The notes under the pieces: generated by a model
The model's database searches: none
What the model saw: only the letters and a program-made list of their open reading frames with translations
What the model was told of the DNA's origin: nothing
Position numbers and translations under genes: made by a program
Origin: Dyadobacter psychrophilus
GTDB taxonomy: Bacteria; Bacteroidota; Bacteroidia; Cytophagales; Spirosomataceae
Direction of reading: 5' to 3'
NCBI RefSeq assembly: GCF_900167945.1
Contig: NZ_FUZA01000001.1
Coordinates: 620,001 to 684,000, forward strand
Length of the DNA: 64,000 bases
In this document: positions 45,353 to 54,257 of the stretch, in pieces
Position numbering within the stretch: position 1 is the first letter of the stretch
How the letters are laid out: the number at the start of each line of letters is the position of its first letter

Positions 45353-46660
45353 ATGGCCAAAACCCCGATCGATAGAGTCATCAAGCCGGTAAGCAAATTC
45401 ATTCATCAGGAATATACCAGCGGCATTGTCCTTTTTCTCTGCGTAATAGCAGCCCTTATTTGGGTCAACTCCCCTTTTGCGGAATCTTATCACCACGTTT
45501 GGGAAACCAGTTTGTCCGTCGGTTTCGCGGGAAGTACATTCGATCATCCGCTGCATATCTGGATCAACGACGGACTTATGGCGGTCTTTTTTTTCGTGAT
45601 CGGGCTCGAACTGAAGCGTGAGTTTATGGCTGGCGAACTGTCCAGTGTCAAGAAAGCGTCACTACCAATGGTTGCGGCGCTCGGCGGAATGCTTGTTCCC
45701 GCGTTTATTTATTTCCTTTTCAACAAAGGCCTGGACTCTGCCTCTGGTTGGGGGATCCCGATGGCGACGGACATTGCATTTGCATTGGGGCTGCTTTCGC
45801 TTTCAGGAAAAAATATCCCTACCTCCGTCAAAGTTTTCCTTTCAGCACTTGCGGTTGCGGATGACCTTGGAGCTGTGCTGGTAATCGCATTTTTTTATAC
45901 CGCACATATCGAATACAGCTATTTACTGTTTGGCGCGGGATTTTTGATTTTGCTTGTAGGCGGCAACTTGCTTGGGATCAGGCACACATTATTCTACCTT
46001 CTGATCGGGATTGCTGTTTGGGCCTGTTTCCTTTTTTCGGGTGTCCACGCAACCATAGCGGGCGTTTTGGTCGCATTCACAATCCCTGCCAGGACGAAGA
46101 TCAATGAAAAGGAATATTTGCAAGAAATCCACGCAAATGCAAAGGAGTTTGAAGTCGCGATCCCTTTGCACGGCCCGCTCATGACCTCGGATCAGCACCA
46201 CATTATAGAAGAAATCAAACGTGTGAGTATCGACGCGCAGACGCCTCTGCAAAAAATTGAATATGGCTTGCATCCCTGGGTCGCTTTCCTGATCATGCCT
46301 TTGTTCGCCATTGCGAATTCGGGCATGCACATTGGCAGCGATTTTTTCTCGGCGCTTATTAATCCGGTCAGTGCAGGCGTAATGGTCGGGCTGGTAGTGG
46401 GCAAGCTGGTTGGCGTTTTTGGCTTTACCTGGGTAATGGTCAAGATCGGGATTGCCGATTTGCCGCGACTGGTTAGCTGGAAGCATATTTTTGGCGTGGC
46501 GTTATTAGCTGGTGTTGGGTTTACCATGTCTTTGTTTGTTACCAACCTGGCATTTGTGGACGCGCAGCACATTGATGCAGCGAAATATGGCATTTTGCTG
46601 GCTTCCCTGGTTTCCGGTGCGGCAGGAATTGTTTATCTCCGCTCTATTTCGAGAACGTGA
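45353..46660 (+). CDS. nhaA: NhaA-type Na+/H+ antiporter
   Basis: This inner-membrane antiporter exports sodium in exchange for protons and supports growth in salt or at high pH. It has 435 residues with about 12 membrane helices. Family blocks include HIWINDGLMAVFFFVIGLEL, WGIPMATDIAFALGLLSLSG and the ion-binding Asp pair in LAVADDLGAVLVIAFFY. A hydrophilic loop near 245-300 is longer than in the E. coli protein. No NhaR-type regulator is adjacent. About 120 bases downstream a potassium uptake pair follows in the same direction. Confidence 0.96.
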   Translation: MAKTPIDRVIKPVSKFIHQEYTSGIVLFLCVIAALIWVNSPFAESYHHVWETSLSVGFAGSTFDHPLHIWINDGLMAVFFFVIGLELKREFMAGELSSVKKASLPMVAALGGMLVPAFIYFLFNKGLDSASGWGIPMATDIAFALGLLSLSGKNIPTSVKVFLSALAVADDLGAVLVIAFFYTAHIEYSYLLFGAGFLILLVGGNLLGIRHTLFYLLIGIAVWACFLFSGVHATIAGVLVAFTIPARTKINEKEYLQEIHANAKEFEVAIPLHGPLMTSDQHHIIEEIKRVSIDAQTPLQKIEYGLHPWVAFLIMPLFAIANSGMHIGSDFFSALINPVSAGVMVGLVVGKLVGVFGFTWVMVKIGIADLPRLVSWKHIFGVALLAGVGFTMSLFVTNLAFVDAQHIDAAKYGILLASLVSGAAGIVYLRSISRT

Positions 46661-46780
46661 ACAGGCCACTTCCGCAGCCAATTGACAGCTGGTTGAAGTA
46701 ATTAAAGACCGATTCTGTAAAGGTATTTATAGAGAAAGCGAACTTCCGGAGGGGATATCAGACGTGTAAATTGATTGTGA

Positions 46781-48550
46781 ATGAATGAAAAAGTAAGATA
46801 CCTGAGAAAATGGCTTGATCGCATCCTTCTGGGAATGAGCCTGCTGTGTTCTGTCGTGATCCTTTTTCATTTGGGGTACAATAGTGATCCCGGCATTGAA
46901 AAGCTTACCAACCGCATCCTGGAATGGTGCTTCCTGTTCTTTGCGGTGGCGCTAGCGGCGAAAACTTTTACTGCATTTCAAAGCAACTCCTCCGTGATCG
47001 CCCGGATCGGCGAGGCTGTATTGCTTTTCTATTTTGTGGCTGTCATCGTAGCGGATAGTTATCATTTTTCTGCCAAAGACGGAACCGAACTCGTCAAACC
47101 GGAATGGATGTACATCGGCATTTTCGCCATTTTTATTATTGAAATATCAAAACAAACGCTGTTTTTCGACCAGTTTTACTTTAACCCGACGCTTCTTTTT
47201 GTACTCAGTTTCCTGCTGCTGATCCTGATCGGCACGGCGCTCTTACTATTGCCAAAATCGACTTATGACGGTCAGCTCAACTTTATCGACGCACTGTTTC
47301 TGGCAACCAGTGCAGTCTGTATCACAGGGTTGTCTGTTGTCGACATTGCCGCTGAGTTTACGGGTTTCGGGCAAACTGTGCTGCTTGTGCTGGTGCAGAT
47401 CGGTGGGTTGGGGATTATGACATTTACCGGATTTTTCGGCTATTTTTTTTCGGGAGGGTTTTCATACAAAAATCAGCTGATGTTTACAGAATTAATCGGC
47501 GAAAATAAGGTCAGCTCGGTTATTTCCACTTTGTACAAAATCATTCTGGTCACCTTCTCTTTTGAGATCGCGGGCGGCATCCTGATCTACCTCAGCCTCG
47601 ACGCCGACGATTTTTCAAGTTCAGGCGACCGGCTATATTTTACTGTTTTTCATGCAGTTACAGCTTTCTGCAATGCCGGTTTCTCCAACTTATCCAACGG
47701 ACTGAACGATGCAGCGCTGCGGTTCAATTATCCATTGCAGCTGTCCGTGATCCTGCTTTACGTCATGGGCGGGCTTGGGTTTGGGATAGTTTTCAATACC
47801 TACGAATGGACCAGGCGCTGGATTTTTAATGTTTACCACAAGCTCAGGTTCGGAAAACAGTATATGTACCGCGCCGGCATGATTTCCTTCAATTCGAAAA
47901 TCATCGCTTATACCACTTTCTTCCTGATCATTTTTGGATTTCTGGCGGTGCTGATTCTGGAACGCCACCACACGCTTCGCGAGCATGAAAGCTATTTCGG
48001 TAAAATTGTCACAGCTTTGTTCATCGGCACCAGTCCCCGTTCGGCTGGTTTCAACACGGTGATTATGAGCGAACTGGCCTTCCCGACGGTTATGCTCATT
48101 TTATTACTCATGTGGATCGGCGCGGCTCCCGGCTCTACCGGCGGCGGGATTAAGGTGACTACTTTTGCATTGGCAACGCTCAACATTTTTAGCATTACTA
48201 AAGGCAAGGACCGGATTGAAGTTTTTGGAAGAAATGTATCGGACGATTCCATATCGCGCGCCTTTGCGATTATCTCCCTTTCGCTGATTTTCCTGGGCGC
48301 AGCCGTTTTTACGCTGGCAGTCACAGATCCGGAAAAAACCTTGTTGTCGCTCGCATTCGAAACGTTTTCAGCTTACAGCACTACAGGGCTTAGTCTGGGT
48401 GTGACGCCGAACCTCAGCCAGGCGGGGCGGCTGGTAATTATCGTTACCATGTTTGTGGGCCGGGTGGGATCGCTCACGCTTCTGATCGCGCTTGTCCGCA
48501 ACGCAAAGCCCAAAGATTACCGGCTCCCTACCGAGCAAATGAACTTTTAA
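46781..48550 (+). CDS. TrkH/KtrB-family potassium uptake channel subunit
   Basis: The protein has 589 residues. About 140 N-terminal residues form additional membrane helices before the four channel repeats, as in other Bacteroidota members. The four selectivity-filter regions are recognisable as TSAVCITGLSVVD, VTAFCNAGFSNLS, GTSPRSAGFNTVI and SAYSTTGLSLGVT, each with the key Gly. The third repeat is followed by APGSTGGGIKVTTFA, the loop that controls gating. Its cytoplasmic partner TrkA/KtrA is encoded 11 bases downstream, so the two form a transcript. Confidence 0.95.
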   Translation: MNEKVRYLRKWLDRILLGMSLLCSVVILFHLGYNSDPGIEKLTNRILEWCFLFFAVALAAKTFTAFQSNSSVIARIGEAVLLFYFVAVIVADSYHFSAKDGTELVKPEWMYIGIFAIFIIEISKQTLFFDQFYFNPTLLFVLSFLLLILIGTALLLLPKSTYDGQLNFIDALFLATSAVCITGLSVVDIAAEFTGFGQTVLLVLVQIGGLGIMTFTGFFGYFFSGGFSYKNQLMFTELIGENKVSSVISTLYKIILVTFSFEIAGGILIYLSLDADDFSSSGDRLYFTVFHAVTAFCNAGFSNLSNGLNDAALRFNYPLQLSVILLYVMGGLGFGIVFNTYEWTRRWIFNVYHKLRFGKQYMYRAGMISFNSKIIAYTTFFLIIFGFLAVLILERHHTLREHESYFGKIVTALFIGTSPRSAGFNTVIMSELAFPTVMLILLLMWIGAAPGSTGGGIKVTTFALATLNIFSITKGKDRIEVFGRNVSDDSISRAFAIISLSLIFLGAAVFTLAVTDPEKTLLSLAFETFSAYSTTGLSLGVTPNLSQAGRLVIIVTMFVGRVGSLTLLIALVRNAKPKDYRLPTEQMNF

Positions 48551-48561
48551 AACCAACGACC

Positions 48562-49239
48562 ATGAAATATATCATATTCGGACTCGGCAGTTTCGGAAAA
48601 TCGCTCGCCGTGCGCCTGACGGAACTTGGCCACGAGACCATAGGCGTGGACAACAATATGCAAAAAGTGGAGCAGTTGAAAGACCGGATCACGCATACTG
48701 TCTGCATGGACTGCACAGACGTCAATGCGGTCAGCTCGCTGCCCCTGCGCGATGCCGATGCAGTGATTGTTGCCATTGGCGAAGACGAACGGTCCTCGCT
48801 GCTGGCAACGGCGTTGCTTAAACAGCTTAAAGTGAAAAAAATCATCGGAAGGGTGGTTTCGGACCTGCAAAAGACGGTCCTGGAAGCCATGCAGATCGAA
48901 GAGTACATTCTGCCCGAAGAAGAATCAGCCGAAAGGCTCGCCATGCGGCTCGATAATTCAGGCATTGTCGATTCCTTCAAAGTGTCAGAAAAGTACAGCA
49001 TTATCGAAACGAAGGTCCCGGAACGCTACATCGGCATGACACTCGCCCAAGCAGACCTGACAAACCGCTATAATGTCATCGTACTGACGGTCCTTACATT
49101 GTCCAAGGAGTCGGAAAACGGTTTAGTAAGATTGTTCAAACGCGCCTCCGGAATCGCCACGCCACATACCGTGCTGCAGGAAAATGAAGTGCTTGTCTTG
49201 TTTGGTGAGTTGAAGGATATTGAGAAGCTGATGCATTGA
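48562..49239 (+). CDS. TrkA/KtrA-type RCK regulator of potassium uptake
   Basis: This is the cytoplasmic nucleotide-binding ring subunit that gates the upstream TrkH/KtrB channel. It has 225 residues: an N-terminal Rossmann RCK domain (about 1-120) with FGLGSFGKSLAVRLTELGHE and the acidic VDNNMQKV end of beta-2, and an RCK-C domain (about 135-222) with TKVPERYIGMTLAQADL. One copy of each domain makes it KtrA-like, not the double TrkA of E. coli. It starts 11 bases after the channel gene. Confidence 0.94.
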   Translation: MKYIIFGLGSFGKSLAVRLTELGHETIGVDNNMQKVEQLKDRITHTVCMDCTDVNAVSSLPLRDADAVIVAIGEDERSSLLATALLKQLKVKKIIGRVVSDLQKTVLEAMQIEEYILPEEESAERLAMRLDNSGIVDSFKVSEKYSIIETKVPERYIGMTLAQADLTNRYNVIVLTVLTLSKESENGLVRLFKRASGIATPHTVLQENEVLVLFGELKDIEKLMH

Positions 49240-49253
49240 TAACCGCCTGGCGT

Positions 49254-49517
49254 CTAAGCTTCGCGGTCGTCCACGGCAGCGTTAGGAAGCTGCTCGTCGA
49301 GTGATTGCCGGTATTTAATGCAACCGCGCATAAATTGGGGCCACGGCGGAACTGCTATGTTCCCATCAACGTCCTCCGGCAACAATGCCCACATTTTCGG
49401 GTGATGCCAGCACAATTCATGACCCGAAGCATCCCGATGCTCGCGGATTGCTCCGCGCAACTTGATGATTTCGGCCACCAGCCATTCCCTGTCTTTATCG
49501 TCCAGATCGATATCCAT
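49254..49517 (-). CDS. Small conserved protein of unknown function, 87 residues
   Basis: I do not recognise a named family. The start MDIDLDDKDREWL at 49517 is an ATG; the longer reading from 49523 would need TTG. The N-terminal third is a charged helix (WLVAEIIKLRGAIREHRDA). The middle holds SGHELCWHHPKMWALLPE, dense in His, Trp and one Cys, which could bind a metal. PPWPQFMRGCIKYRQSLDEQ follows. There are no signal peptide and no membrane segments, so it should be cytoplasmic. It converges on the potassium regulator gene with 14 bases between them. A TTGCTAT half-site with a TTTAG at the 30-base position lies upstream, a weak match to the regulon promoters. Confidence 0.72.
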   Translation of the reverse strand: MDIDLDDKDREWLVAEIIKLRGAIREHRDASGHELCWHHPKMWALLPEDVDGNIAVPPWPQFMRGCIKYRQSLDEQLPNAAVDDREA

Positions 49518-49760
49518 ATGCAATTTTTATCTAAACATTAACCCGATTGTTTAAATCAATATAGCAAACATTGGCGCCCAACGAATTGATAAATTTGTTG
49601 AGCTTTTGAAATGGATTTCGCTAACAACAACTTGAACCGAAAACATATTTCATAAAATGTCAACCTCAATTAAATGGCAACGATTTCGAGGCTGACATTC
49701 GGGTAGACGATGACGGATTAGTTGTTGATTATCCGGGGTTGTTTTTACGGGTGGTTTAGG

Positions 49761-50999
49761 TCAGCTGACAGGCAATACCACTGAGATTGTTGTGCCCTGA
49801 TTCACCTTGGACTGGGCTTTGATATAGCCCTGATGATTGCGAATGATCTTCCGGCAGAAGGTCAGGCCAAATCCCTCGCCATGACGTGCTGGCATTGTTG
49901 GAAGTTGTGAAAACATATCAAATATTCTTTCTAGCTGTGTATCATCAATGCCAATACCATTATCCTTTATCAGTATCTCAATGTAATTCCTCCCTGGTAT
50001 TTGTTGATCTGAATATTCTGATGAATCAAGCACACGGCAGGAAATAGAGATAACCGGCTTTTCATTTCGCGTAGAGAATTTTATCGCATTGTGCAGCAGG
50101 TGATAGAAGAGCTGTTCAATCTGGGTAGGAAAGGCGTGGATCACGGGAAGCTTTTCCGCATCGATGCGGACTTCCTTATCTTGTATCTGAACACTCAGTT
50201 GAGACATAGCAACTGCCAATGCAGCATCCAAATTCGTATCTTCCAATGTTTCCTCACCCACTTTCAGCGAAGAAAATTCAGAGAGATCTCTGATCATGCC
50301 GGAAAACCTCTCGGCATTGCTTTCAATCCGTGAAGCCAGATACTCGGCCTTTTCGTGATCTCTCTCTTTAATGGCTTGCACCACCATGTTGCTGAACACC
50401 CTGAGTTTGCGAAGCGGTTCCTGCAAACTGTGTTGGGAAATGTGCTGGTATTGCCTGTTCTCATCAATGGTGTTGGAAAGCTGGCGGCTAAGGTTCCTTA
50501 CCGCCTTATCACTTTCTTCCAGCAGCGTGATCTGTTGGAGGTGAAACGAAATCAGGTCAGCAAAGGCCGAGAACATACCCTTGATTTTTGCGTTTTCCAG
50601 GTCGGCCGGTCTGGGATCGATTGCGCATAGCGTCCCGAAAAATGCACCTGACTTTAATATAATCGGAAATGAAATATAACTTTGAAAACCATACATTAAA
50701 GGCGTATGGTGGCCACAGAACTCTTCACTTTTTTCGACGTGATTGATTACAACGGGCTGATGCGACTGACTGATTTCATGACAGATCGTTGTTTCCAATT
50801 TTAATTCACTGCCAGGGGCGAGGCCAAATTGAATGTCATCCCGAACACTGCATGTGATCCATTTGGTATCGGTGACCCGGGCAACAGCAGCAAAACCCAT
50901 TCCGGTCGTCTCGCATATCACATTTAGAAGCGTCGGGACTATTGCGATCGCCTGAATGCGTGCAATATCGTCAATCAATCTATCGTCTAAAAAATCCAT
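49761..50999 (-). CDS. GAF-domain sensor histidine kinase
   Basis: The protein has 412 residues and no membrane segment, so it senses a cytoplasmic signal. A GAF domain fills about residues 20-165 (GMGFAAVARVTDTKWITCSV, FFGTLCAIDPRPADL). A short coiled coil leads to a phosphotransfer region with QHISQHSLQEPLRKLRVFSN, in which His replaces the usual Ser-His-Glu context but fits the bacteriophytochrome-like kinases. The ATPase has LLHNAIKFSTRNEKP, KDNGIGIDDTQL and GEGFGLTFCRKII. No response regulator is adjacent. The upstream gap of 237 bases holds no gene. Confidence 0.91.
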   Translation of the reverse strand: MDFLDDRLIDDIARIQAIAIVPTLLNVICETTGMGFAAVARVTDTKWITCSVRDDIQFGLAPGSELKLETTICHEISQSHQPVVINHVEKSEEFCGHHTPLMYGFQSYISFPIILKSGAFFGTLCAIDPRPADLENAKIKGMFSAFADLISFHLQQITLLEESDKAVRNLSRQLSNTIDENRQYQHISQHSLQEPLRKLRVFSNMVVQAIKERDHEKAEYLASRIESNAERFSGMIRDLSEFSSLKVGEETLEDTNLDAALAVAMSQLSVQIQDKEVRIDAEKLPVIHAFPTQIEQLFYHLLHNAIKFSTRNEKPVISISCRVLDSSEYSDQQIPGRNYIEILIKDNGIGIDDTQLERIFDMFSQLPTMPARHGEGFGLTFCRKIIRNHQGYIKAQSKVNQGTTISVVLPVS

Positions 51000-51084
51000 A
51001 GCATTTGCTCAAATCCTAAATATAGTGATTAATGTTTCAGCCATGGCAGATTTTTTGTAATAGAATATTTCGAATTTAAAATCA

Positions 51085-51912
51085 ATGAGTACTAAACAAA
51101 TTTCCGTACTAACAATCGTCAAGTCCCGGCAGGAGGCGCTTCAAAACCTGGTTGCAGGTCTGGAACAATCGGATCATTATCCGGCTGAGCTTGTGATTAT
51201 CAATATGAATGAGCCCGCCAGCGAGCTTGCCTCTAAAAATTTCCCTATCCGTTCTTTCCGGTTCAATGCTGACGAAAGATTACCACTTGCTGCCACCCGC
51301 AACTTCGCTGCAGAACAGGCAGCCTACCCTTTCATGATTTTTCTTGACGTGGATTGCATTCCTTCGTCACAATTGGTAAGCAGATATTTCGATGCCTGTA
51401 AAAAAGCCGATCATTTGTGGATAGGACCCGTCAGATACTTACGGGAGGGAGCAACCTCGGAACCTGATTTTTTGCAAAAAATGTGGGAATTGAGCACGCC
51501 CGACCCGGTTAGAGCTGATTTGCGTGAGATCAATTATGCGCTTTTCTGGTCGCTTAACTTTGCATGCAGCAAAAAAACATACGAGCGCATTGGTGGTTTC
51601 GACACCCGATTTACGGGGTATGGAGCCGAAGATACCGATTTCGGGTTCACAGCCAGGGAAAAGAATGTTCCGCTCAGTGTTGTTGACGCGCTTGCTTACC
51701 ATCAATATCACGCAAGTTATGACCCGCCGCTCAACCATTTCGAAGATATCCTTTTGAATGCCAAAACATTCTCCGACAAATGGCAAACATGGCCGATGGA
51801 AGGCTGGTTGAAAAAATTTGCGAATGCGGGATTGATAGAATGGACCGATACCAAGCTTAAAATTTTGCGCAAACCCAATGAAACAGAAATCAGGGCAGCG
51901 CTAAAGGCCTAG
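51085..51912 (+). CDS. Family 2 glycosyltransferase with galactosyltransferase-type C-terminus
   Basis: The protein has 275 residues. The GT-A fold is shown by ISVLTIVKSRQEALQNLVAG at the start, PLAATRNFAAEQAAYPFMI and the metal-binding motif LDVDCIPSS (Asp-x-Asp near 92-94). GGFDTRFTGYGAEDTDFGFT is the typical acceptor-site block with the catalytic ED pair. It is cytoplasmic, with no membrane helix. It converges on two further glycosyltransferase genes encoded on the other strand, with 14 bases between stops. The donor and acceptor sugars are not predictable. Confidence 0.91.
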   Translation: MSTKQISVLTIVKSRQEALQNLVAGLEQSDHYPAELVIINMNEPASELASKNFPIRSFRFNADERLPLAATRNFAAEQAAYPFMIFLDVDCIPSSQLVSRYFDACKKADHLWIGPVRYLREGATSEPDFLQKMWELSTPDPVRADLREINYALFWSLNFACSKKTYERIGGFDTRFTGYGAEDTDFGFTAREKNVPLSVVDALAYHQYHASYDPPLNHFEDILLNAKTFSDKWQTWPMEGWLKKFANAGLIEWTDTKLKILRKPNETEIRAALKA

Positions 51913-51926
51913 TGCCTTTTGAGAAT

Positions 51927-52997
51927 TTATGACCTTTGAGGGAAATTCCTGTCCCATAACTCGTGGAGCCTTAGCGCAATATCCGCCAATGCTTCGGTAT
52001 TGATTACACCTTGCCAGCCGTCCGCCGGCAAATTTTCTACCTTGCGAATGACCATCTCCCAGTTAATGTGCTTTAATTGCGATGGCTGGATTACCACAGC
52101 CATCCCGTTTTTTTCCAACAGCTCTGCTTTAAGCAATTGCTCCTGAAACGGGCGATCTTCTGGTATGCAGACGAATTTTTTCCCCAGATCGGCCATTTCC
52201 ATCACCGTGTTGTGCCCTGCATTGCCTATCACCACATCGCATTGGGATAGCACAGTAGCCGGATCGGTAAGTTGCCCATGAAAAATTACATTCTTTACCG
52301 CTGCTTGTTTTGTTTCTAAAATATCTCCGATCACATGGATCAACTTGTCCGGGCATTGTGCTGCCAAAGCATTCACAACGGCGCCATCCAATGAAGTGCC
52401 ACCCGAACCGACAATGACACCAACTGCCCTATGATCGACCTCTGCGGTATAATTTTCTTTCCCTGAATATTTGGAGAAACCTCCTGAAAAAAAAGTTTTG
52501 GCATTTACCCAATCGTATGGCGAAGGGTTCATAAGCCGCTCCGGGGATGGCGCAACCAGCAGCTGTGCACATTCATAGGCATGCAAATGAGCGGCATCGT
52601 CGCGGTTCCCATTCTGGCGGATCACTACCGTAGGAATTCCGCACAAAGTGGCCAGCATCGTGACTTCAACAGAAACATCGACAATAAGTATCACCGGAAA
52701 CAATGCGTGCAATGCTGCCGAAATTTCCGTGGCCCGTCTGGCAACTTTTTCAACATTGATTGGCGCATAATGCAGGAAACTCAGCTGCATTAAGGAAGCA
52801 TAGGTATCTTCCTGCCCAGCTACATCGCCTGGCAGGTGAATACAATGTATTGTTTTTGGGATAATATGCTCAAACCGCGACAGGCCGCTTCCCAGAAACG
52901 TTACCCGCGCGTCTTTCAGCTGTGAAGCAATCGATAGCGCGCGCATCAAATGTCCCGAGCCGTGGTGGTGGATATAGAAAGCGAAGTTAGCTGACAT
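51927..52997 (-). CDS. GT-B glycosyltransferase, MurG/GT28-like
   Basis: The protein has 356 residues. The N-terminal lobe starts FAFYIHHHGSGHLMRALSIA, the acceptor-side Gly-His-x-x-Arg motif of GT28-like enzymes. The C-terminal lobe has VIVGSGGTSLDGAVVNALAA and CDVVIGNAGHNTVMEMADLG followed by CIPEDRPFQEQ, the donor-sugar site. These match MurG-like UDP-sugar transferases more than GT4. Neither cell-wall MurG neighbours nor division genes are nearby, so it is not the cell-wall enzyme. Its start overlaps the stop of the upstream GT4 gene by 11 bases. Confidence 0.86.
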   Translation of the reverse strand: MSANFAFYIHHHGSGHLMRALSIASQLKDARVTFLGSGLSRFEHIIPKTIHCIHLPGDVAGQEDTYASLMQLSFLHYAPINVEKVARRATEISAALHALFPVILIVDVSVEVTMLATLCGIPTVVIRQNGNRDDAAHLHAYECAQLLVAPSPERLMNPSPYDWVNAKTFFSGGFSKYSGKENYTAEVDHRAVGVIVGSGGTSLDGAVVNALAAQCPDKLIHVIGDILETKQAAVKNVIFHGQLTDPATVLSQCDVVIGNAGHNTVMEMADLGKKFVCIPEDRPFQEQLLKAELLEKNGMAVVIQPSQLKHINWEMVIRKVENLPADGWQGVINTEALADIALRLHELWDRNFPQRS

Positions 52998-54084
52998 CCG
53001 CCTTAATCTTCATTTCCATTTTCTCTAAGGCTATTTTTTCAAACAGCGCTTCATACGAATCAACCATCTTTTCTACATCAAACAACTGTTCTGCGCGCTG
53101 CCGGCATTCGGCGCGGTTGAGCTTTCCGGTTACCAGGATGCATTCTGCCAATTCCTGCACATCATCTCTACTGCATAACATTCCCGTGCGCTCGTCCAGT
53201 AAATGCGGCAATGCACCTTTTGCAATGCCTGCCACAGGCGTTCCGCAAGCCAGTGACTCAGCCACTACCAGCCCGAAAGGCTCGTCCCAGCACGGCGTAA
53301 TCAAAGAAACCGCCGCCTTACCGATCAGTTCGTTCAGCATTTTATGGTCACAAGATCCCAGCAGTTCAATAGAGTCATCAAGACGCGGTAAAATTTCTGT
53401 TTCGTAATAATGCTGATCGCTGATTGCGCCTGCTACTTTCATTTTTTTACCGGACAGCCTGGCTGCCTCAATAGCCAGGTGCAAGCCTTTATCCGGGTGT
53501 ATCCGTCCAAACCACATGATATAACCGTGGTCATTTTCGGGATAAAATTCCCAGGCCGACAAATCAATACCGTTATGGATCACCTCACAATCAGGAGCAT
53601 AGGCACTCCAATTATCCGCATTCGTTTTTGAAACAGATACATATTTAACACGCCCATAATCCTGTTCACGGCGAATGGCGTTTTTCAGCTCAAAGATTGG
53701 CGGCGTGTGCAGTACTGTGACCATCGGGGCATTTACCAGCGCCGACATCATAATGGGCACATAATTCAGACTGTTATTGAAAATAATATCAAGCTCGTCC
53801 TTGTCTATTTCCTGCATCATTTCGACGTAAGCGTGGTGTGTAGATATATATTCGGTGCTCAGCTGACGAGAGGTAAACTGCGAAGATGTAATGGGATGAT
53901 AGTCTTCTTCGCAAAGTATAGGCCTGACATTTAGAATCGGGTCTGAGCCAGCGCAGGCATACAACAGCACGTCATGTCCGCGTGCGAGTAATCGCTGGCA
54001 AATATCATAGGTAAAGGCTTCCAGCCCTCCCATGAAAGGTTTGGAAATTGGATATTTCAGGTGAGCAATGACGCCAATTTTCAT
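52987..54084 (-). CDS. Family 4 glycosyltransferase
   Basis: The protein has 365 residues and the GT-B fold of GT4. The N-terminal lobe has FMGGLEAFTYDICQRLLARG, with the Gly-Gly loop that contacts the donor phosphate. The C-terminal lobe shows IMWFGRIHPDKGLHLAIEAA and the Glu-x7-Glu motif in DEPFGLVVAESLACGTPVAG. It is a cytoplasmic, retaining transferase. It overlaps the MurG-like gene by 11 bases. The 173-base gap in front of it, shared with an MFS gene, contains two hairpin-forming repeats. Confidence 0.93.
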   Translation of the reverse strand: MKIGVIAHLKYPISKPFMGGLEAFTYDICQRLLARGHDVLLYACAGSDPILNVRPILCEEDYHPITSSQFTSRQLSTEYISTHHAYVEMMQEIDKDELDIIFNNSLNYVPIMMSALVNAPMVTVLHTPPIFELKNAIRREQDYGRVKYVSVSKTNADNWSAYAPDCEVIHNGIDLSAWEFYPENDHGYIMWFGRIHPDKGLHLAIEAARLSGKKMKVAGAISDQHYYETEILPRLDDSIELLGSCDHKMLNELIGKAAVSLITPCWDEPFGLVVAESLACGTPVAGIAKGALPHLLDERTGMLCSRDDVQELAECILVTGKLNRAECRQRAEQLFDVEKMVDSYEALFEKIALEKMEMKIKADVS

Positions 54085-54142
54085 GTTGCGTTTGGTAAAA
54101 TTTGTTGATGATACTGGTTTGATAAAGTGCTTTTTGGATACT

Positions 54143-54215
54143 AACGCAACCTCGGTTGCGTTGTGGGCACATAGAAAATCGTGCCGGTGCCGTAAACCAG
54201 CTTTCTCAGGCTGGT
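54143..54215. promoter_or_regulatory. Two inverted repeats in the GT4/MFS divergent gap
   Basis: AACGCAACC (54143-54151) and GGTTGCGTT (54154-54162) form a perfect 9-bp stem around a 2-base centre, in effect a 20-base near-palindrome. ACCAGC (54196-54201) and GCTGGT (54210-54215) form a second repeat with an 8-base loop, 42 bases before the MFS start. Because the flanking genes diverge, these are not terminators of either gene. The first is more likely a protein-binding site; the second could be a leader hairpin. Confidence 0.4.
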
Positions 54216-54257
54216 ATGAATTTTAAACTGCCCCGGTGTTATCTAACATGAAGCGTT

